Of a DNA stretch of 7,956 nt, positions 1 through 5,143 are shown one piece after another. The DNA is from CADCTB01 sp038214685 (lineage in GTDB: Bacteria; Actinomycetota; Acidimicrobiia; Acidimicrobiales; AC-14), in assembly GCA_038214685.1 (NCBI GenBank), contig JBBQRO010000152.1:1-7956 (forward strand). The letters run 5' to 3'. The notes under the pieces are model-generated. The model saw only the letters and a list, made by a program, of their open reading frames with translations. It was not told the origin of the DNA and searched no databases. A program made the translations under genes and the position numbers. Positions within the stretch are counted from its first letter, which is position 1; every line of letters begins with the position of its first letter.

Positions 1-1117
1 TGTGGGGATGAGCATCGGCCGGAACCGTGTGATCGGCGCTGCTGGCGACCTTGACCGCTTCCTTGACGATGTGCTGCGCCTGGCGGGTGCTCATCGGGGA
101 CCCCGTCTGGGTCAACCAGAGCAGCGGCGACGACCCGTCAAAATCAACCAGGCGCAGCCGGTGCCCGGCATCGACATCGTTCCATCGGCGGCGGACCTTC
201 ACGCCGTCACCGGTCATCCACGTCACCGTCCGCACGTCCACCTCGACGATCTGCAACGGGTCAACAGGCCGGTGGACGCCATGACCGGCGGTCACCCGCC
301 GATCACCGGCCATGTAGACGCGGGCGGCCTCCACACGGTGAGCGAAGGCGGCCGACCTCACAGCCCGCCCGTACTTGTTGATCGCCGCCGGGGTGTGCAA
401 CCAGTCGAAGTCGCCCCCGCTTCTCGGCGGCACCTCGTAGGTCGTCAGGCACATCGTCGGCGTGATCCGCATCCCCGTTCCCACGAGCCACTGGATGAGG
501 CCGACATCGCGGCGGCGCTGCCCGCGCTCCTGACCCGACGGAGTGGGCCGAGCGGCCGCGGCAACGATCGCATCGACCGCGTCCGGCAGCAGGGGCAGAA
601 CATCGGGTCGAGCCTGCACAAGCCGACCCGCGTCGGCTATGCCGCGCACCACCGAACCATCGCGGCCGCGCTTGTCCACGATCTGGAACGGCAGCGGCGA
701 CCCGAAGGTCGCGGCCACCCACTCGTGGAACTGTTTGATGACCGACTTCGTCGTCCTCCACCACGCGGAGGAGACCGCTGTCAGGTCAGGGTGGTCATCA
801 ACCCTCGGGAACCGGCAGGCCGACTCGTAGGCCCGGTAGTCAGCTTCCCGAGCCGTGTGAACAGTGCGGCCCCGGGAATCCAAGAACCGAACCCAACCGA
901 CCAACCGCTCTGCGTTGGTGCTGACCGAACGATCGTTGCGCAGGACGGCCTGCCGATGCTCAAGCCACATCGTGGCCTCATGATGCAATCGGCCACCCAC
1001 CCAGATGGCCGGCGCCGTCTGGCGAGGCACGTCCGGCGCCGCCAGACCAAGGACCGACGACAAGTGGTCAAGCTCATAGCCAGGACCTCGCCGCCTCACC
1101 GAAACCCTCACCGTCAC
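1..1117 (-). CDS. Tyrosine site-specific recombinase (integrase), 3' end cut by window
   Basis: Reading the minus strand from GTG 1117 gives 372 codons with no stop, running off the left edge. The N-terminal part (about residues 30-150) is helical and fits a core-binding domain. The catalytic part begins near residue 175. Box I reads WLVGTGMRITPTMCL, with the catalytic arginine near residue 217, in the place of the family's TGxRxxE/P motif. A lysine near residue 248 (INKYGR) sits where the beta-hairpin lysine is expected. The last visible residues, DAHPH, are the start of box II (HxLRH), so the R-H-T and the nucleophilic tyrosine lie just outside. Start choice: an in-frame TGA at 1123-1121 blocks extension, and GGGGT at 1127-1123 could serve as a weak ribosome site; GTG 1111 is an alternative. 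It would catalyse strand exchange between attachment sites. Family assignment is firm; the exact subgroup (phage, ICE or plasmid) cannot be told. Confidence 0.88.
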   Translation of the reverse strand, partial: MTVRVSVRRRGPGYELDHLSSVLGLAAPDVPRQTAPAIWVGGRLHHEATMWLEHRQAVLRNDRSVSTNAERLVGWVRFLDSRGRTVHTAREADYRAYESACRFPRVDDHPDLTAVSSAWWRTTKSVIKQFHEWVAATFGSPLPFQIVDKRGRDGSVVRGIADAGRLVQARPDVLPLLPDAVDAIVAAAARPTPSGQERGQRRRDVGLIQWLVGTGMRITPTMCLTTYEVPPRSGGDFDWLHTPAAINKYGRAVRSAAFAHRVEAARVYMAGDRRVTAGHGVHRPVDPLQIVEVDVRTVTWMTGDGVKVRRRWNDVDAGHRLRLVDFDGSSPLLWLTQTGSPMSTRQAQHIVKEAVKVASSADHTVPADAHPH

Positions 1118-1170
1118 CGATCACCCCATCCGCAGTCAGCGCTGCTCCCCCAGCCGAAACGTCCGACGAG

Positions 1171-1238
1171 GGGAGACACCACCGGATGAGCGTCACCCTA
1201 AAGGCGAGCCCACCGCGAACCGCGGATGGGAGACACCA
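1171..1238. repeat. 11-bp direct repeat upstream of the integrase
   Basis: GGGAGACACCA occurs at 1171-1181 and again at 1228-1238, 57 bp apart start to start, in the non-coding gap just upstream of the integrase start. Both copies lie near a GAAACGT/AAACGTTT-like stretch (1157-1162 and 1238-1245). Position and spacing suit binding sites for a recombinase, excisionase or repressor; that role is inference. Confidence 0.6.
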
Positions 1239-1269
1239 AACGTTTCGCGTCTATTAAAACGGCTCGCCT
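1202..1269. repeat. Nested inverted repeats upstream of the integrase
   Basis: AGGCGAGCC at 1202-1210 is an exact reverse complement of GGCTCGCCT at 1261-1269. Inside this pair, CGCGAA at 1214-1219 mirrors TTCGCG at 1244-1249, and CCGCG/CGCGG (1213-1217, 1221-1225) forms a third small arm. The inner part includes the AT-rich stretch 1251-1259, unusual for this DNA. The arms could form a cruciform or RNA stem, or be paired protein sites. It may also hold the integrase promoter, but no convincing -35/-10 pair is visible. Confidence 0.55.
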
Positions 1270-1299
1270 AGACGATGGGGTCGTCGGCCCTGCGAGGCG

Positions 1300-1954
1300 G
1301 AGCGCCACCAGCAGGCCGTGCTCGATGGCATCGAGGACGAGGTCAATGGCGCCATCGAAGAGAAGGCGGCCGAGTTGGCCGCAGCCGGGGATGCCATCGC
1401 GGCGGCAACGGCTCGGCTCGTGAAGATCACCGAGGATCAGGCGCAGACCCTGGGGTCCCCCTCTGGTTGCGACCGATCCCGGCCGAACAACGGGCCGCCC
1501 TGCTGGCCGCCCTCCTGGAGGATCAGGTCCAACCAGGAGGCGCGCAGGTCAGGGTGCACCAAAATCGTTCCTGCCGAGGCTCGTTCCACTCCTCGATGGG
1601 AATGCCCGCGCGCTGAAGCGCTTCGTGAACACCTACCGGTTGGTCAGGCAGCCTTGCCCGACGTGGAGCTGGAGTACTTCGTGGACGGGTCACCGTTTCC
1701 CGCGTGCATGGCGCAGCTTGCTGTTCTCACGACACAGCGAACTCGGGCGCTGGCACTCGTACGGCTCGTCGATGGCGCGAAACTCGAACTTGCCCTGGCC
1801 GACTGGCTGGAGGAGCTCGACAACGGGAGCAGCGACGAGTCGAGCCCTGGCCGGCGACCTGCGGGGGGCGTTGATGCCGGAGCTGGAGGACCTGACACTC
1901 GCGAACTTCGCGGTTTGGCTGGAGCGAACTCGTCGCTATTCGTTCTATCTGTGA
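1300..1954 (+). pseudogene. Decayed KAP-family P-loop NTPase, 3' remnant with frameshifts
   Basis: Protein-like stretches follow one another in order on the plus strand but in different frames. A helical, Glu/Ala-rich piece (about 1300-1450) comes first. From 1455 in a second frame comes VPLWLRPIPAEQRAALLAAL, matching the FQIPxWLRPL segment of KAP-type NTPases. From 1580 in a third frame comes LLDGNARALKRFVNTYRLVR, matching the conserved SPRxxKRFVNxYRLxR segment. A shift near 1650 leads back to the first frame (ALPDVELEYF to WLEELDN, to about 1840). A further shift gives the C-terminal piece ending RRYSFYL and TGA at 1952-1954. The Walker A region is absent. KAP NTPases are membrane-linked or STAND-like ATPases, some of them in phage defence. 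At least three frame changes and the lost 5' part argue for a dead gene. Family call rests on recalled motifs, not an alignment. The first helical piece may belong to something else. Confidence 0.6.
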
Positions 1955-2033
1955 CGATGAGGAACCGACGTAGGGCGTTGCCCGGTGCGGCCGGTCGGGG
2001 TTCACGGCGGCCCCTCGTGACGGTCGATGGGGC

Positions 2034-2067
2034 GCGAAGGGCAAAAACGTTTTTCGATGGCCCTCGC
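2034..2067. repeat. 12-bp palindrome within a larger imperfect inverted repeat
   Basis: AAAAACGTTTTT (2043-2054) is a perfect palindrome and the most AT-rich spot in the surrounding sequence. It is flanked by GCGAAGGGC (2034-2042) and GCCCTCGC (2060-2067), which are reverse complements apart from one extra A. The whole lies in the gene-free stretch 1955-2199, upstream of the monooxygenase relic. It could be an operator for a dimeric regulator, a relic of a terminator after the NTPase remnant, or a mobile-element end. Nothing else in 1955-2199 looks like a gene. Confidence 0.55.
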
Positions 2068-2199
2068 CCAGGGTTAGCGGGCCCGGCCGGTTATCCGCCC
2101 GGCACCCTACCGGTCGGAATATCGAGACCAGGCGCTCTCGCACCGGCATGGTCGGTCCGGTGTGGCTATCGTGCGCCTTCTCCCGGCGAGAGGCAGGCG

Positions 2200-2489
2200 A
2201 TGGGGGCGAGCGGCAGGCGTGCACTGATCATCGGCGGCGGCCCTGGCGGACTGGAAACGGCCATGGCCCTCGGTCGGACCGGCAGAAGGGCCGAGGTGTT
2301 CGCGCAGGCGCCGGATCTGCGGGACTTCGGTGCCGAGTGGGGGATCCTGAGGAACGCCACCTTCGACCGGGATCCCGTCCACCGCTGGAGCTGGCGCGGA
2401 TGACGCTCCTGGGCGTCGCCGCACCTGCCAGGCCGCCGTTCATCGGCCAAGGGCTGGGCTTGGCCCGGTCGTTCGGTACAGAGATGTGA
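2200..2489 (+). pseudogene. FAD-dependent monooxygenase, internally deleted and frameshifted
   Basis: ATG 2200 follows a good ribosome site (GAGAGG, 2188-2193, six bases away). The first about 55 residues are the dinucleotide-binding start of an FAD monooxygenase: ALIIGGGPGGLETAMAL, then VFAQAPDLRDFGAEWGILRNAT. A normal protein of this family (about 380-400 residues) needs over 200 more residues before its GD motif. Here the sequence jumps straight to DRDPVHRWSW, typical of the lead-in to that motif, meets TGA at 2401-2403, and resumes in another frame from ATG 2400 as MTLLGVAAPARPPFIGQGLG. That is a degenerate copy of the family's VTLLGDAAHPxxPFxGQG, with the Asp and His lost. It stops at 2487-2489, so the C-terminus is gone too. 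One large internal deletion plus a frameshift explains the pattern. It cannot encode a working enzyme. Confidence 0.8.
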
Positions 2490-3379
2490 GCAGCGGCGTG
2501 ACGGATTGCCCGGTCGACGCCAGCCGCTACCTCCGCGTCCCTGGGGCCGATGCGTCGCTCGACTGCCACCCACGGCTGCGCTGGCAGGACACCTGGGGCG
2601 CCGCGACTGGTCGAGGGGTCGTCGTCGGCCTCGTCGACACCGGCGTCGACCGATCGGTGCCCGACCTCCGGGGTGCCGACCTGCTCGTCAGGAGCTTCGG
2701 ATCGGATGGTCGTCCAGCGCATCTCGCTGACCACGGAACGCTGTCGGCAACCCTCCTCGTGGGACAGGGCCGGGCTGGGATCCTGGGCGTCGCCCCCCGA
2801 GCCCGGCTCTTGGTGGCCGAGGTGGCCGACCCAGCCGGGATAGGCCCGCCCGAAGCGGTCCGGGAAGCGATCTGCTGGATCGGTTCCGCCGGCGCCGCTG
2901 TCATCGTCCTCCCCCTCGGCGACGCCCGCCACGACCAGCCGATCGCCGCGCTCCTCGACCGCCTGGTAGCCGGCGGGACCTTCATCCTCGCCGCCGCCGG
3001 GAACTGCCATCCGGACCCCGTACTCTTCCCGGCCCGCCACCCGCAGTGCGTCGCCGTCGGGGCGATCGACGGCCACGGAAGCCTCCTCCCCGAGTGCAGC
3101 CGCCGGCCCCGGCTCGACCTGGTCACGCTGGGCATCGGCATCGCCGTGCCGGGACGGGATGGCGTGACCTCCTATCGGCGCGGGTCGTCGGTAGCGGCCG
3201 TCCTGGCGGCAGGCGCGGCCGTCCGTGCGCTGGCCTCCGACGACCGGATGGCGCCACCGTCCCGAGCCGCCCTTCTGGCCGAACTGACCCGCCGCAACCG
3301 AGCAACGCCCGAAGCCGACAGACAAGGAAGGAAACATCATGCCCACCATCAGGGACGGGATCGTCCGCGAGCTGGCTGA
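2486..3379 (+). CDS. Subtilisin-like (S8) serine protease without signal peptide
   Basis: A 297-residue protein with all S8 catalytic elements in order: Asp51 in VVVGLVDTGVD, His83 in DHGTLSATLLVG, the oxyanion Asn173 in AAAGN, and Ser235 in GSSVAA (the GTSxA box, with Ser for Thr). The substrate-binding SLG motif is PLG at 143-145. Only about 45 residues precede the catalytic core, with no signal peptide, no propeptide-like domain and no membrane anchor, so the enzyme is probably cytoplasmic or exported by a non-Sec route. It is at the short end for the family. GTG 2486 is the first possible start; GTG 2498 is an alternative, and neither has a strong ribosome site. The gene begins inside the end of the monooxygenase relic and its last 41 bases overlap the next gene, which suggests the two are co-translated. 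Basic His/Arg-rich tail residues (after about 275) are largely encoded in that overlap. Natural substrate unknown; the downstream protein is a candidate. Confidence 0.9.
   Translation: MSSGVTDCPVDASRYLRVPGADASLDCHPRLRWQDTWGAATGRGVVVGLVDTGVDRSVPDLRGADLLVRSFGSDGRPAHLADHGTLSATLLVGQGRAGILGVAPRARLLVAEVADPAGIGPPEAVREAICWIGSAGAAVIVLPLGDARHDQPIAALLDRLVAGGTFILAAAGNCHPDPVLFPARHPQCVAVGAIDGHGSLLPECSRRPRLDLVTLGIGIAVPGRDGVTSYRRGSSVAAVLAAGAAVRALASDDRMAPPSRAALLAELTRRNRATPEADRQGRKHHAHHQGRDRPRAG
3324..3331 (+). promoter_or_regulatory. Strong ribosome binding site fixing the start at 3339
   Basis: AAGGAAGG ends seven bases before ATG 3339. It lies inside the last codons of the protease gene, so initiation on the second gene takes place on mRNA still being translated for the first. 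It is the clearest Shine-Dalgarno sequence in the window. Confidence 0.8.
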
Positions 3380-4451
3380 CCCCAAGGTGCGAGCCATCGC
3401 CCAACGGGTCGTCCGCGAAGCCGAGCTGGCCGCCGAAAAGGTGGCCGCCAACGGCCGCCAGCCAGCGCAGTTCCCGCTGTCCCCCCGGAGAACCTCGTTG
3501 GAGGCGATCCTGGCCGAACGCTTCCGCAGCCTGCCCGAAGCGACCCAGCAGGCGGCTGGCAAGGCCGCGCTGGGCCGCCTCGCCGCCCCCGCCGAGTCCC
3601 GGCTCACCCGCTTCGGTGACCTGGCCAGCGTCGACCTCCGCTCACCCAGAGCCGTCGACGAACAGGCCGAAGCCCGCCCGTTCCCGGCATCGCTGAAGGT
3701 GACGCGGGCGTACCTGCAGGGCCTGGTGGAGGTGCACGGGCAGGTGCTGTCCGGCTTCAAGCCGCAGGAGACGCTGGACCGGCTGCAGCTGCGCATCCGC
3801 CGGGTGAAGTGCCTCAACGAGACGAACGACGTGGGCGACGACGAGATCGCACTCGGAGGTACCTCCGTCGACGAGACCGGCGACACCGAAGGCATCTCCA
3901 CCTTCCGGGTGGCCAACACCTTCAAGACCGGCAGCCAGCGCCTCTTCAACCCGCCCCGGCACTTCATCACCTTCGACCTCACCGAGGGCATCCAGTTTCC
4001 GAAGTCCTACTTCGTCACCCTCGTCCTGGCCGAAGTCGACATGGGGGGGCTCACCGGGTTCGTGAACAAGCTGCTCGACTGGGTGAAGAAGAAGGTGAAC
4101 GCCGCCCTGGTGGCGGCGATCGGTGGTGCCATCGGGGTCAGTGGCGGACCGATCGGCGCGGTCATCGGCGCGGTCGTGGGCTACGTCGTCGGCGCGGTGT
4201 TCGACTGGTTCAGGTCGATCTGGTCGGACGACGTCTTCAAGCCGCAGACCGTGTCGCTGGGCATCCCATCGCTGCCGGCGAGATGGGACGGAGGTCGGAC
4301 CGAGAGCCCCGAGCGCACGGTCAGCTATATCGGCCACGGCGGCAAGTACGAGCTGGCCTACGACTGGAAGCTCGCCGCCCTCGACGTCCCCGACCCGGGC
4401 GGCGGCGGCGGCGATCCGAAGCCCCCCGGCACCGATCCCCCGTCCGTCTGA
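3339..4451 (+). CDS. Uncharacterised protein with beta-rich domain and glycine-zipper membrane segment
   Basis: 370 residues. Residues 1-85 are helical and charged. Around 110-150 is a further helical region. From about 150 to 245 a beta-rich domain carries a striking motif around Cys158: RRVKCLNETNDVGDDEIALGG, then TSVDETGD; the acidic clusters could bind a metal such as calcium. FNPPRHFITFDL (about 203-214) and FVTLVLAEVDMGGL follow, then an amphipathic, Lys-rich helix (LLDWVKKKVN). Residues 253-288 are a hydrophobic Ala/Gly/Val segment with many GxxxG spacings (glycine zipper), consistent with membrane insertion or oligomerisation, ending in FDWFRSIWSDD. After a Tyr-rich stretch the tail is low-complexity Gly/Pro. 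No signal peptide. It overlaps the protease gene by 41 bases and has a strong ribosome site, so the two are probably one operon. I do not recognise a named family. A membrane-active effector, or a structural partner of the protease, are both possible. Confidence 0.85.
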   Translation: MPTIRDGIVRELADPKVRAIAQRVVREAELAAEKVAANGRQPAQFPLSPRRTSLEAILAERFRSLPEATQQAAGKAALGRLAAPAESRLTRFGDLASVDLRSPRAVDEQAEARPFPASLKVTRAYLQGLVEVHGQVLSGFKPQETLDRLQLRIRRVKCLNETNDVGDDEIALGGTSVDETGDTEGISTFRVANTFKTGSQRLFNPPRHFITFDLTEGIQFPKSYFVTLVLAEVDMGGLTGFVNKLLDWVKKKVNAALVAAIGGAIGVSGGPIGAVIGAVVGYVVGAVFDWFRSIWSDDVFKPQTVSLGIPSLPARWDGGRTESPERTVSYIGHGGKYELAYDWKLAALDVPDPGGGGGDPKPPGTDPPSV

Positions 4452-4547
4452 GGCACCCCTGGGGACGGCTCGGGCGCACCGGCGGGCCGTCACCGAGCGC
4501 TGGGGCGGGGCGGCCCTTAGGCCGATGCGGTGAACCAGTCTTCCCCT

Positions 4548-4590
4548 GCGGGCCGGCGGCCCGGCCTCAGGGGGCGCCGCCCCGGCCCGC
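4548..4590. terminator. Strong GC hairpin between convergent genes
   Basis: GCGGGCCGG (4548-4556) pairs with CCGGCCCGC (4582-4590). After a two-base bulge (4580-4581) the stem continues with CGGC (4557-4560) to GCCG (4576-4579), leaving a 15-base loop. It lies about 100 bases past the stop of the plus-strand operon, in the gap facing the minus-strand operon. It has no T-run, as is common for high-GC actinobacterial hairpin terminators; bidirectional action is inferred. The rest of 4452-4547 shows no gene. Confidence 0.5.
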
Positions 4591-4612
4591 GAGAAACATC
4601 GGAACAGGGTCC

Positions 4613-4631
4613 GGCGCTAGGCGCTAGCGCC
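4613..4631. repeat. Tandem GGCGCTA unit ending in a 12-bp palindrome
   Basis: GGCGCTA appears twice in tandem (4613-4619, 4620-4626) and the second copy is part of the perfect palindrome GGCGCTAGCGCC (4620-4631). It sits in the convergent intergenic gap. It may be a short slippage duplication or a protein site; nothing else supports a role. Confidence 0.45.
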
Positions 4632-4809
4632 CCGCCTCCTGGCGGTAGATGAGGTCGATGACGTGCAGCGAGTGCCTCGGGGTGCGTGACACCCCCGATC
4701 CCTCAAGGGCGAGTCTGGACCCACCTGAATCGCCGTCACAACGACAGAGCACCGAGACGCTGACCCTCGGAGGCCTCGTGGCGCGGGCACTCGCGAACTT
4801 GTGACGCAA
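4624..4809 (-). other. Possible 61-residue reading frame, probably not a working gene
   Basis: A TTG at 4809, one base after the stop of the 110-residue gene, opens a 61-codon frame ending at TAG 4626-4624. The N-terminal half looks random (Arg/Ser/Cys-rich), but the last residues, HSLHVIDLIYRQEAGR, look like a real amphipathic C-terminal helix of the sort seen at the end of some dehydrogenases. It could be the tail of a lost gene or chance. No ribosome site is visible. Confidence 0.15.
4679..4695. terminator. Small hairpin downstream of the minus-strand operon
   Basis: GGGGTG (4679-4684) and CACCCC (4690-4695) form a six-base stem with a five-base loop, extendable by TC/GA outside a single bulged C. 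It lies about 115 bases past the end of the 110-residue gene on the minus strand. It could end that operon, but has no T-run and is short. Confidence 0.3.
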
Positions 4810-4810
4810 C

Positions 4811-5143
4811 TCATTCCTCGAAGCGGGTCCGGACCGGGAGGGAGGGCTGGCCGTTGATCTCGGCGATGAGCTCGTGCTCGCCAGCGCCGCCGAGGGATGA
4901 GGTGGGGAGGACCCGGGCGATGGCGACCTGCTTGCCGGGTTCGAGGTGGCGTTCGCTGGTGGTGCCGGCGCCGTTCATCACGGCGAAGGACCACGAAACG
5001 CACGGCTGACCGTCGATCAGGAGGGTCGACCGGCGGACACCGGGGTCGATGGGCTCGGGGCCGTCGTTGGCGACGGTCACGGTGATGCGATGGCCGCTGG
5101 GGTCGGGCGCGACCTGGAGCGCCGGGGTGGGTTGGTCGCTCAT
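4811..5143 (-). CDS. Small beta-sandwich (Ig/CARDB-like) protein
   Basis: 110 residues, ATG 5143. The pattern ITVTVANDGPEPIDPG, then LLIDG, then LEPGKQVAIARVLP, GEHELIAEINGQP alternates hydrophobic and polar residues like a seven-stranded beta-sandwich; the N-D-G and P-G-K turns resemble CARDB/Ig-like adhesion modules. No signal peptide, no membrane segment, no catalytic motif. Its ATG follows the TAG stop of the upstream gene with no gap (TAGATG), so it is almost certainly translated by re-initiation and made together with the 514-residue protein. Possible roles are a structural partner, chaperone or immunity-like binder of that protein; the sequence does not choose between these. Ends ...RFEE then TGA at 4813-4811. 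Confidence 0.8.
   Translation of the reverse strand: MSDQPTPALQVAPDPSGHRITVTVANDGPEPIDPGVRRSTLLIDGQPCVSWSFAVMNGAGTTSERHLEPGKQVAIARVLPTSSLGGAGEHELIAEINGQPSLPVRTRFEE

Noticed and set aside
2..1189. 395-codon open frame on the plus strand across the integrase region
   Set aside because: It is antisense to the integrase and is rich in His, Arg, Pro and Gly with no motif; the minus strand carries the recognisable recombinase.
2486..3379. Protease as a maturation enzyme of a peptide (lantibiotic or cyanobactin) cluster
   Set aside because: No precursor peptide, cyclase, dehydratase or transporter gene is present in the window.
2228..3991. 587-codon open frame on the minus strand across the protease and the next gene
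   Set aside because: The opposite strand holds a subtilisin with all catalytic motifs and a strong ribosome site for the next gene; this frame has no recognisable domain.
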